A stretch of 8,733 nucleotides of DNA, from assembly GCF_900538805.1 (NCBI RefSeq), contig NZ_UPZP01000093.1:1-8733 (forward strand), in the 5' to 3' direction. The position numbers and the translations under genes are program-made. Below are positions 1-7,700 of the stretch, piece after piece. Each line of letters opens with the position of its first letter. The first letter of the stretch is position 1. A model generated the notes under the pieces. That model saw only the letters and a program-made list of their open reading frames with translations, was not told the DNA's origin and ran no database searches. Origin of the DNA: an uncultured Dialister sp. (GTDB taxonomy: Bacteria > Bacillota > Negativicutes > Veillonellales > Dialisteraceae).

Positions 1-5
1 CAGTT

Positions 6-40
6 AAAAGGAAGGCCCTTTTATGGGCAGGCTAAGGGCC
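6..40 (-). terminator. Possible terminator at the left edge
   Basis: On the minus strand, GGCCCTT (40-34) pairs with AAGGGCC (20-14) across a 13-nt loop and is followed by TTCCTTTT (13-6). The loop is long and the T-run interrupted, so this is weak. It would end a leftward transcript covering the stem-loop cluster at 6-203. Confidence 0.35.
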
Positions 41-203
41 AACTTTGGCTGACTCGAAGACCCTATGCAGGGTCTTCACAGCGACTTCCCCCCTTGGTGT
101 CTTACGGCACCACCTTCGCCACGGTGTGAAGCGTGTCACACGATTCTCAGGTTGCTTTGCTCCCCTACGAATCCAGTTCCTTTGCCACCCTATTCAGGGG
201 GCA
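6..203. other. Cluster of stem-loops, possible structured RNA of unknown class
   Basis: Five stem-loops lie in about 200 nt: 14-20 with 34-40 (7 bp, 13-nt loop), 56-64 with 69-77 (9 bp, loop ATGC), 96-101 with 106-111 (6 bp with one T-G wobble on the plus strand), 124-129 with 136-141 (6 bp, 6-nt loop) and 183-191 with 196-203 (8 bp with one bulged A). Unlike the hairpin arrays they have no shared linker. I could not match the stretch to tRNA, rRNA, tmRNA, RNase P RNA, signal recognition RNA or a riboswitch. A transcript on the minus strand would end in a terminator-like stem. Positions 204-264 show no further feature. It could instead be the edge of an unrecognised element cut by the window. 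Confidence 0.35.
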
Positions 204-264
204 GAATAAATCGCTCTACGCTTACCTCTGGTATCATGTGGCACATTGCTTAGCACCCATAGTG

Positions 265-439
265 CCCCCAGCTTCGCTGGGGGAAAGGTGGTGGCGCCAG
301 CCACCAAAGGGGGTTTTTCCCTCGCCCGCAGGGCGGTTTGCCTGTTTTCCCCGGTCGAAAGCCCGGTTGTAAAGGTTTTCTTTATATTGCGCCCGCAGGG
401 CGCCACCACAACCCTATGACCCTTCTGAACCCTTTGAAC
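265..439 (-). repeat. Array of five short hairpins downstream of the operon
   Basis: Inverted repeats at 265-283 (CCCCCAGC, loop TTC), 290-305 (GGTGGC, loop GCCA), 323-335 (CGCCC, loop GCA), 351-366 (CCGG arms with one internal mismatch, apparently decayed) and 389-403 (GCGCCC, loop GCA). Beyond them, read on the minus strand, is a linker with GGTTCAAAGGGTTCAGAAGG and then AGGGTTGTGG directly before the hairpin. The latter 10-mer also precedes the last hairpin of the array upstream of cobN. The first hairpin carries GCGAAGC on the minus strand, as does the one at 3523-3539. Positions 440-485 hold nothing I recognise. Confidence 0.7.
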
Positions 440-485
440 CAGCCCGCCTCCCCGTTGTGAATACTTTCCAACGCAGATATGACTC

Positions 486-520
486 AAAAACCAAATCCCG
501 GTACCGCAGTACCGGGATTT
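486..520 (-). terminator. Rho-independent terminator of the chelatase operon
   Basis: A perfect 12-bp inverted repeat (493-504 with 509-520) with a 4-nt loop. On the minus strand it is followed by GG and then five T (490-486). It begins 2 nt after the chlD stop codon, in the right place and orientation to end the leftward transcript. The plus strand also shows TTTT after the stem, so some bidirectional action is possible. Confidence 0.85.
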
Positions 521-522
521 TC

Positions 523-2442
523 TTACATATTGGCCGCGGTTCTCCAGATGTGGAGGAGCTGGTCTTCTGAAATTTTATCGACCTGGAAGTAGGAGGCTCC
601 CATGGCTTTGGCCAGTTTTTTGGCCAGGCCAAGTTTGATGAAGCCGGACTCCGTGTCAATAACGGCTACGGGGATATTTCTCCGGCCGATTCGTTTGGCC
701 TCTTCCAGTGCATCGGTGACGGGGTTGGTGCCTCTGTTCAAGGAGCTGGTGGCTCTGCCGTCGGTGATCAGAATCATGACGGGGTCCTGGTTGGCATCCT
801 GCCTATAGAGCATATCCAGTACGTCTTCTGCCTTAAGCAGTCCCTTGGCCAGGGGGGTCTTGCCGCCGGTGGGCATGGTGGCCAGTTTCTTCTGGGCAAA
901 GTCCACGGACCGAGTAACGGGAAGGAGGACTCCCGCCTGGTTCTTGCGGAAAGCCACCATGCCTACCCGGTCTCTTTTCTGGTAGGCATCCAGAAGAATT
1001 TTGAAAATCACGCCTTTAACGGTTTTCATTCTTTCCCTGGCGCCCATGGAGCCGCTGGCGTCCACGACGAAGAGGAAAATATTTCCTGTCCGCTTTTCAC
1101 GGACCTTGCTCCGAAGGTCGTCTTTACGGATGACCACGGCGCAGCCGTTGGAGGGTCTTGCCTTCTGGTAAGGCGCTGCGGCGCGGAGGGTGGCGTCGAA
1201 GGCAATGTCCGATGTTTTGGCCTTTGGAATTTCTGCCCTTACATACCGGCCCTGCATAAGGTCAGTCATAGTGAGGCTTCGTTTGCCGCTGCCTTTTTTC
1301 GGTTTCCTGTCCTTCGACGGTTCAATCCACATGGGCGGCAGGTTCACATGAAGGTCCGCATCGTCGATGCGTTCCCGGCTCTGGCCGCGGGGATTGGACA
1401 TTTGGGCGTTGTCCTGATTCTGCTCATGGCTGCTGTCGTCGGCGTCTTCCGTATTGATTTGGGGAGGCTGTGCTTCCGGTGGATGGCTGAATTCGTTATC
1501 CTGGGGAGTCTGCTGCTCTTCTTCCTGTTGAGGTTTATTGTCCTCTTCAGGCTGCTTCTGCGGCATTTCTTCCGACAGCTGTCCCTGCTGCTCTTCCGCC
1601 TTTCTCATGCGGTGGGGAAGGACGAATTCTGCAGCCTTTTCCAAATCCTTAGGCAGTACGTACTTTCTTCCTTCCAGGGCAGCTTCTGCCCTGGCCGCTT
1701 CGATGAGGTAAATATCCGCCCGATGGCCTGCCACGTGGGCTTTCAGTGTGTACACCGCAGCCAGCTGAATCATGGCGGCAGATACCTCTACCTTGGAGAG
1801 GGCAGCCCTGGCGTCTTTGATTTTTTTCTTCAGTGCATCCGTTTCTTCCTGCCATTTGGCCCGAAAAGCGATGCCGTCCTTTTCAAAGTCCAGCACCCGG
1901 CGGATGATTTCCAGTCTGGTTTCATCGTCGTAGGAGGGGTCCGCCTGTGCAAAGAGACCGAACCGGTCCAGTGAGGAAGAAGAAAGGGTGCCGCTTTCCG
2001 GATTCATCACCGCAAGCACCGTGAAAGCCGTATCTCGCTGTTCCGACAGCCCATCCCTTTCCAGACGGTAGCCGCCGGCTTCGCGGATGTTCAGCACCGC
2101 AGAAAGGAGGTCGTCCCGAAGGAGGTTCACGTCGTCGATATAAATAATTCCCTTATCCGCTTCGTCAATCAGTCCGGGAAGGAGTTTCTTGTGACCGCTG
2201 CGGATAGCCTCTTCTGCATCAATGGAGCCAAAGAGCCGGTCTTCCGTAATGCTGATGGGGATTTCCACCCAGGGCGCATCCACCAGCTCCCGGGCACTCC
2301 TCACCAGGGTGGACTTGCCTGTTCCCTTTTCTCCGGAAAGGAGCAGTCCGCCGGCAAAGGGGTTCACCAGGGTAAGGAGGATGGCTTCTTTGGCTTTTTC
2401 CATTCCGCAGACAGCGGCAAAAGGAAATAGATTACGCTTCAT
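523..2442 (-). CDS. chlD: ChlD/BchD-type AAA+ and VWA subunit of metal chelatase
   Basis: A 639-residue three-part protein. Residues 1-280 form an AAA+ module close to the upstream ChlI, with Walker A GEKGTGKST at 37-45, Walker B IIYIDDVNLL at 99-108, MNPESGTLSSSSLDRF at 146-161, GHRADI at 239-244 and LPHRMRK at its end. Residues 282-356 are a low-complexity linker rich in Gln, Glu, Pro and Asp, as in D subunits. The C-terminal part is a von Willebrand A domain with an intact MIDAS: DASGSM at 461-466, Thr529 in TGGKTPL and Asp561 in ITDGRAT. The VWA domain is expected to dock on the large subunit through a metal-bridged contact. The start chosen is the ATG with AAGG 9 nt upstream, overlapping the chlI stop by 11 nt. 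A TTG at 2448, giving 2 extra residues, is the alternative and has poorer spacing. It is the last gene of the group, its stop being 2 nt from the terminator stem. The Walker motifs look functional, while many D subunits are degenerate there. Confidence 0.93.
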   Translation of the reverse strand: MKRNLFPFAAVCGMEKAKEAILLTLVNPFAGGLLLSGEKGTGKSTLVRSARELVDAPWVEIPISITEDRLFGSIDAEEAIRSGHKKLLPGLIDEADKGIIYIDDVNLLRDDLLSAVLNIREAGGYRLERDGLSEQRDTAFTVLAVMNPESGTLSSSSLDRFGLFAQADPSYDDETRLEIIRRVLDFEKDGIAFRAKWQEETDALKKKIKDARAALSKVEVSAAMIQLAAVYTLKAHVAGHRADIYLIEAARAEAALEGRKYVLPKDLEKAAEFVLPHRMRKAEEQQGQLSEEMPQKQPEEDNKPQQEEEQQTPQDNEFSHPPEAQPPQINTEDADDSSHEQNQDNAQMSNPRGQSRERIDDADLHVNLPPMWIEPSKDRKPKKGSGKRSLTMTDLMQGRYVRAEIPKAKTSDIAFDATLRAAAPYQKARPSNGCAVVIRKDDLRSKVREKRTGNIFLFVVDASGSMGARERMKTVKGVIFKILLDAYQKRDRVGMVAFRKNQAGVLLPVTRSVDFAQKKLATMPTGGKTPLAKGLLKAEDVLDMLYRQDANQDPVMILITDGRATSSLNRGTNPVTDALEEAKRIGRRNIPVAVIDTESGFIKLGLAKKLAKAMGASYFQVDKISEDQLLHIWRTAANM

Positions 2443-3460
2443 CGTCAATGACCTTGTCCACTTCGGTCCAGTCCAGCGTCTGTTCTTCGAAGGGACGGCG
2501 TCTCATACGATGAGGCAGAGCCAGTCTGGAAGCTTCCCGGATGTCTTCTTTGGTGACTTCTGTATGTCCTGCCACGGCGGCAATGGTTTCAGCGGTCTTA
2601 ATGAGGGTAATGTCGGCGCGGTGTCCGTCTACGCCAAGGGTAATGGAAATCTTGGCTGCCAGAAGGAGAATATCGTTGGAAGCGGTCACCTGGGGCAGCA
2701 GTTTCATGGCCCTTTCGATACGGCGTACTTCCTTTGCCTGTTCGTCCTTCCACTGTTCCAGGAATGGTTCCGGATCCGCTTCATAGGCGAGTCTTCTCTT
2801 AATGATTTCAGCTCTCTTTTCCGGGTCCTGTTCGCCCACCACCTTCACGGAAAGGGCAAAGCGGTCCAGAAGCTGAGGACGGATATCCCCTTCTTCCGGG
2901 TTCATGGTGCCTACCAGTGAGAAACGGGCGGGGTGGGAGTAGGAAATTCCTTCACGTTCTACGGTGTTGATACCCATGGCGGCGGAGTCCAGAAGCACAT
3001 CCACCACATGGTCGTCCAGCAGGTTGATTTCATCGACGTAGAGAATATTCCTGTTGGCGTCGGCCAGAATGCCGGTTTCAAAGGAGCGCTTCCCTTCACG
3101 GATGGCCGCTTCGATATCCAGGGTGCCCACCACGCGGTCTTCTGTGGCGCTTACCGGAAGTTCCACCACCTTCATGGGAAGCATTTCCACCGGCGGCTCC
3201 TCGTGGTCATATTTTTCATGGCACTCATCGCACCAGTTGGCCCTGTCATCGGGGTCGCAGTGGAAACGGCAGCCCTTGATGCACTTTCTCGGCGGCAGCA
3301 GATCTGCCAGCGCACGAACGGCGGTGGACTTGGCGGTGCCTTTTTCCCCCTGAATGAGCACGCCGCCCAGTTTCGGATTTACAACATTCAGCACCAGTGC
3401 CTTTTTCATGGTGTCCTGCCCGATAATGGCAGTAAATGGGAAAGTTCCCTGTCTTTTCAT
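2432..3460 (-). CDS. chlI: ChlI/BchI-type AAA+ ATPase subunit of metal chelatase
   Basis: A 342-residue AAA+ protein of the Mg-chelatase I family. Visible parts: Walker A GEKGTAKST at 38-46; Walker B ILYVDEINLL at 139-148; the family signature MNPEEGDIRPQLLDRF at 186-201, covering sensor 1 and the arginine-finger region; and GHRADI at 279-284 with the sensor-2 arginine. A helical lid ends in LPHRMRR. Between Walker A and the next strand lies a cysteine-rich insert: Cys60-x3-Cys64-x3-Cys68-x8-Cys77-x2-Cys80. Five spaced cysteines suggest a bound Zn or Fe-S centre, which minimal ChlI proteins lack. The family forms hexamers that stack with D-subunit rings and drive the large subunit by ATP hydrolysis. 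The start is secure: AGGAGG at 3465-3470 lies 4 nt before the ATG. The gene sits 260 bp downstream of the radical SAM gene on the same strand and overlaps the D-subunit gene by 11 nt. Confidence 0.93.
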   Translation of the reverse strand: MKRQGTFPFTAIIGQDTMKKALVLNVVNPKLGGVLIQGEKGTAKSTAVRALADLLPPRKCIKGCRFHCDPDDRANWCDECHEKYDHEEPPVEMLPMKVVELPVSATEDRVVGTLDIEAAIREGKRSFETGILADANRNILYVDEINLLDDHVVDVLLDSAAMGINTVEREGISYSHPARFSLVGTMNPEEGDIRPQLLDRFALSVKVVGEQDPEKRAEIIKRRLAYEADPEPFLEQWKDEQAKEVRRIERAMKLLPQVTASNDILLLAAKISITLGVDGHRADITLIKTAETIAAVAGHTEVTKEDIREASRLALPHRMRRRPFEEQTLDWTEVDKVIDDEA

Positions 3461-3486
3461 ATATCCTCCTTGTGTATTAGAAATAA

Positions 3487-3526
3487 TAGTGAACTAGTGA
3501 GCTAGTGGGCTAGTGGGCTGGTGAGC
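3487..3526. repeat. Five tandem 8-bp units upstream of chlI
   Basis: Five consecutive octamers on the plus strand: TAGTGAAC, TAGTGAGC, TAGTGGGC, TAGTGGGC and TGGTGAGC. Neighbours differ by 0-2 bases. The run ends 16 bp from the chlI Shine-Dalgarno sequence (3465-3470) and 26 bp from its start codon, and merges at the other side with a 7-bp hairpin. Because the repeat is outside the coding region, unit-number changes would alter the spacing of upstream elements, not the reading frame. Confidence 0.8.
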
Positions 3527-3609
3527 CGCTTCGCGGCTCGGGTTCGGAGGGTTCAAAGGGTGTGGTATCGCCTGACGGCGATGAGATTTATAATTCCGCT
3601 GGCGCGGAA
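3523..3609. repeat. Three short hairpins with plus-oriented G-rich linker
   Basis: Perfect inverted repeats at 3523-3539 (GAGCCGC, loop TTC), 3567-3582 (ATCGCC, loop TGAC) and 3594-3609 (TTCCGC, loop TGGC). The first two are joined by a linker containing GGGTTCGGAGGGTTCAAAGG (3539-3558) followed by GTGTGG, the same kind of linker as in the array upstream of cobN. On the minus strand the first hairpin contains GCGAAGC, a word known to form an unusually stable DNA mini-hairpin. The segment fills part of the 260-bp gap between the radical SAM and chlI genes and would be transcribed if the four genes form one operon. Confidence 0.7.
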
Positions 3610-3652
3610 CAGACCTCCGCCCTGCGAACAGTTGCAAAGTTTTCTTCATAAT

Positions 3653-3694
3653 GGCGCCCGCAGGGCGCCCACCACCACCCTTATGAACCTTTTT
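3653..3694 (-). repeat. Single hairpin with minus-oriented G-rich linker
   Basis: A perfect 7-bp inverted repeat GGCGCCC with loop GCA (3653-3669). Read on the minus strand it is preceded by a GGTTCATAAGGGTGGTGGT linker. It is closely related to the hairpin and linker at 389-439, but the linker runs opposite to the plus-oriented one at 3539-3566, so this gap holds two repeat units facing different ways. Confidence 0.65.
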
Positions 3695-3720
3695 CCTCTC
3701 CAGTTCTCTGCCCAATGACG

Positions 3721-4782
3721 TTAAGCCTCTGCCAAGCCCTTTTTCTCCAAATACTTCCGGATGAAGAATTTCTTCATGGCGCATTCCGCATCAGACGGCC
3801 TTACATGACCGTCCTTATCCAGCCACCTTGAGAAGCAGCCGCCCCCGCAGAGGGGGAAGTATTCACAGCTTCGGCACTTGGCCATAGCCCTTTTTATAAA
3901 GGCGCCCACCTCCCTTACCTTGGCCGGATCCCTGCCGGTTTTGACTGTGCCCAGCAGGTATTTTTCCCGTCCCATAAGAGAAGAGCAGGCGTAAATATAA
4001 CCATGTACATCAATAAAGGCAGCCTCGCCGTTCATGGCGTAGCACTGGGGAAATTCGTAGTTTCCCGTGCGGGCAAGACGCTCCACCCGGTCTTCCTGGG
4101 TAAAATGGATATGGCGGCCCGTCACTTTTCCCAGCATATTCATGCGGCGGTACACCGCTTCCAGTGCCTTTTCCATATCCGCCGCCGTCGGCTCGTGAAG
4201 ACTGCCTCCCCTGCCCTGCTCCCGAAGGATGTCAAAGCCCACCTGATGAACGTTGCCGTAGAAATGGGCCATGTCTGCAATGCCTGGAAGGTCCTTCACC
4301 ATGTCGTCCGTCACCACGCAGGTAATGCCGGTGCCGATGCCCTCCTGTGCCAGATTTTGGAAGCCCCGGGCGGCGGCTTTGGATGAAGAGGAGCCGTCCC
4401 TGGCGGGCCTTGTCCTGTCCATGACAGAGGGCCTGCCGTCGCAGGAAATACCGATGCCCACGTTATGGTCATAAAGGAACCGACCCATGTCCCTGGTAAG
4501 GAGGGAGCCATTGGTCTGGATCTGCATCTGGGCGTCGAAATGGTTTTCCTCCACCAGGTGAACCAGTTTCCTTATGAGGGGAAACCGGAGCAGCGGTTCG
4601 CCGCCGGAAAACTGGAGAAGGAACCGCTCGCCCGATGCGCCGGCCATCATCACCGCCTGCACCGCCGTTTCTTCGTCCATATCCACGGCTTCCACATCGG
4701 AGGCATAGCAGTAGCGGCAGGCGAAGTTGCATCGGCCCGTAAGGGTAAGCACCAGCATGCGGATAGGCGGCAGGTTATTCAT
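3721..4782 (-). CDS. Radical SAM protein with SPASM domain, coupled to cobN
   Basis: A 353-residue enzyme. The radical SAM cluster motif C-x3-C-x2-C is at Cys18, Cys22 and Cys25, the SAM-binding SGGEP at 59-63, TNG at 90-92 and a GIGISCDG strand at 109-116. The C-terminus has the complete seven-cysteine SPASM pattern: Cys247-x13-Gly-x4-Cys266, then Cys303-x2-Cys306-x5-Cys312-x3-Cys316, then Cys334. These would hold two auxiliary [4Fe-4S] clusters, as in anaerobic sulfatase-maturating enzymes and many peptide (RiPP) maturases. The substrate is unknown: no sulfatase and no convincing precursor peptide lies nearby. The start chosen has GGAG at 4789-4792, 6 nt before the ATG, and overlaps the cobN stop by 8 nt (ATGAATAA). 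An in-frame ATG at 4797, giving 5 more residues, is possible but has only AGGGG at 9 nt. The overlap suggests translational coupling, hence a joint role with the chelatase. It is unlike the HemW-type haem-degrading radical SAM family, which lacks SPASM. Confidence 0.9.
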   Translation of the reverse strand: MNNLPPIRMLVLTLTGRCNFACRYCYASDVEAVDMDEETAVQAVMMAGASGERFLLQFSGGEPLLRFPLIRKLVHLVEENHFDAQMQIQTNGSLLTRDMGRFLYDHNVGIGISCDGRPSVMDRTRPARDGSSSSKAAARGFQNLAQEGIGTGITCVVTDDMVKDLPGIADMAHFYGNVHQVGFDILREQGRGGSLHEPTAADMEKALEAVYRRMNMLGKVTGRHIHFTQEDRVERLARTGNYEFPQCYAMNGEAAFIDVHGYIYACSSLMGREKYLLGTVKTGRDPAKVREVGAFIKRAMAKCRSCEYFPLCGGGCFSRWLDKDGHVRPSDAECAMKKFFIRKYLEKKGLAEA

Positions 4783-7700
4783 CGTCGTCTCCGTCATCTT
4801 CCAGTTCCCCTTCCACGGAAAGGTAGAGCTGCTGCAGTTCTTCCTTCATTTCATCGCCTGCATTCCACATCTTGCGCTGGTCTGCTTCCAGAAGGGTTTC
4901 CGCCATGTTCTGCAGAGCCCAGGGATTTACTTTCTTCATCCACTGCTGCATCTTCGGGTCCAGGGCGTACTTTTTGGCGTACTGTTCATACATCCAGTCG
5001 TCCATGACGCCGCTGGTGGCATCCCACTGGAAGCTGATGGAGAGCCGGTTTGCCAGGTCCGTGGCTCCCTTGTAGCCGTGTTTCATAAGGCCTTCGATGA
5101 ATTTCGGGTTCATGGATTCGCTGCGGAAGACCCGTTTCATTTCTTCCTGCACCGTCTTCACGCCCACGGCGGAGCGGTTGGTGCTGTCACCTACATAGGA
5201 CTGCGGCGTTTTGCCGCCAAGGCTCTTCACCGCTGCAATCATGCCGCCGTGGAAGGCGTTGTAGTCATCGGAGCTTAAAATATTGCTTTCATGGTTTTCT
5301 TCATTCTTCACGGTAAGGTCAAGGGAAGAAAGTCTCTTCTTGAAAAGCTCCGGTTTGAAGACACCCCGGTTTCCGCCGCCGAATACGTGGCCGCCCCAGC
5401 GGACATACACATTGGCCAGGTCGTCCTCATTCTGCCAGTTCTTGGAGTCCAGCACCGTATTCACGCCGGCGCCGTAGGTTCCGGGAGCATCGCCGAAAAT
5501 GCGGAATGCCGCATTTCTCCAGGCATCGTCTGCATCCACCCCTTCATCTTCCATGAGCTTCGTGTCTTCTTTCACATGCTTCCTGATGAAATTGTCTTCG
5601 TCCGACTCATCCTGGGAGGCAGCCAGGAGCACCGCCTTATCCATCAGTTCTGCCAGCTGGGGCAGGGTGTCGCGGAAAAGGCCGCTGATACGACCGGTAA
5701 CATCGATCCTGGGCCGCTTCAGCTCGGAGAGAGGAATCACTTCCAGGTCCGATACCTTGAGGCTTCCCTTCTGCCATACGGGACGGATGCCCAGCATGTA
5801 GAGGAATTCGGCGATGTCCTGGCCGGAGGAGCGCATATTGGGGCCGGACCAGAGGACCATGCCGATGTTTTCCGGGTACTTGCCCTGGTCGGCAATGAAT
5901 TTTTCAATCATTTTGTCCCCCAGCTTCACGCCCAGCCGCCAGCCGGTGGGGGACGGCATGGTTCTGGGGTCTACGCCGTAGAAATTGCGTCCTGAAGGAA
6001 GAAGGCTCACTCCGCCGGCATTGGGGGAACCGGAGGGTCCCGGCTCCACATACCGTCCATCCAATGCGTCCAGGGTGTGGTCCATTTCTTCGGTGGTTCT
6101 TTCGATGCGCGGATAGATTTCATGAATCACGAAATAGAGAAGTCCTTCCAGTTTCTCCTTCCATTCCCTTACTCCCTCCGCTTCCGGAAGGGAAAGGGCT
6201 TTGGATACCGCCTCTTCTGTGAAGCCGCCGTCCTGCACGGCCTTGATGACAGCCTTGGCTTCCTTTCTGATGCGGCTCATCAGTTCGCCGTAGGTGCACT
6301 TCATGTCTTCATCCACTTCAGAGGACCGGCTCTGGATAGTGTCCAGGGTGGTGTGGTATTTTTCAGCCCACAGGTCGTAAATGGAAGGCACCTTGTCGTT
6401 GGACAGGCGGAGGAGCTGGAGAATGCCGTCGGTCAAAAGGTCTCCTTCCAGAGGCTGCCCCAGGATGTGAAGGCCCACATGGACCTCGCTGTCCTTCAGT
6501 TCTTCAATGTAATTGTGGACGCTGCCTACATAGGTATCAAAGTCCTCCCCTTCCTTGTAGGGAAGGTCCTGGTCCAGTTTTGCCTTCTTCACCAGGTTCA
6601 GGATGGCCCGCTCCATGTCATCGGCGCCGCTTCCTGTTTCCTTCATATGGGCATATTCGTCCAGCGTCTTTTCCAGTTCTTCGATTTCATCATAGGCACC
6701 GGCATCGGACACCGGGGCCGGCACGTAGCCGATGAGGCAGCCGGCGGCCCTTCTTTTGGCAATCATGCCTTCGCCGGTGATGGTCATATGGTAGGGATAC
6801 ACATTGGGCAGATCTCCCAGGGCAATGTCCGGATAGCTTTCCTCATCCAGGCCCACACTCTTTCCCGGCAGCCATTCCAGATTGCCGTGGGTGCCCATGT
6901 GAATGACGGCGTCCGCCTTCCACACATGGCGGAGCCAGTAATAAAAGGCCAGATACTGATGGGTCGGCGCGATATAGGGGTCATGGTAGGCCTTGGAGGG
7001 GTCCATGCCGTACTGCCGGGAAGGCTGCACAGTGAGGAACATGTTGCCGTCCATGGTGCCGGGTACCAGGATATTTCCTTTTTCGGAAATCATCACGTCC
7101 CCCGGCGCCTTCCCCCATTCCTCTTCCATTTTCTTCTGTGCATTTTCGCCCAGGGTATGGAAGAAATCCACATAATCCTTTGCGGAAAGCTTCTGGCATT
7201 CCTCTGCCTGCTTTTCGGTCATCATGGAAATATCATTGGTGGCATGGGAGGTCATGAGCTCTATAAACTTTTCCGTAGTTTCCGGAATGAAATCGATGGT
7301 ATAGCCTTCATCCTTCATGCGTGTCATAAGGCGGATAGCACTTTCCATGGTATCCAGGCCGGAGGCACTGCCGATATTGGAATTCTTGGCGGGGTAGTTA
7401 TGGAAAATGAGGGCGATTTTCTTATCGCTGTTCTTCATCTTATGGAGAGCCGCCCATTTGCCGGCCTTCCCCACCATGCGGGTGATGCGTTCAGGAATGG
7501 GCTTGAATTCCACGGTACCATCGTCCTTCTTCACCCTGCCTGCAATGGGCACGCCGTGAATGACGCCGTCCAGTTCCGGCATGGCAGCGGCAATGGATGT
7601 TTCAATGGCGTTGAGACCTTCCCCGTTGTCCCGCCATTCCTTTTCAGAAACCAGAAGGGTATAGGCCGTAAGCAGAGGGACCCCCAGTTTCTTCAGCGTA

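Noticed and set aside
180..205. T-box-like AGGGTGGCA on the minus strand
   Set aside because: The following bases do not continue with CCGCG, and no specifier loop or adjacent aminoacyl-related gene is seen.
1..260. Cobalamin riboswitch on the minus strand, prompted by GGGGGGAAGTC and AGTCAG/GCCTGCC words
   Set aside because: No continuous B12-box and the conserved core elements are not in order; it would also point away from the cobN operon.
1..372. Plus-strand frame open from the window edge apart from one TGA at 124-126, suggesting a broken gene
   Set aside because: The translation shows no family I recognise and its second half runs through the hairpin array, so openness is probably due to composition.
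3494..3784. Minus-strand 96-codon frame, considered as a precursor peptide for the radical SAM enzyme
   Set aside because: It starts inside the radical SAM gene in another frame and its remainder is encoded by hairpins and tandem repeats; no good ribosome site or leader-core pattern.
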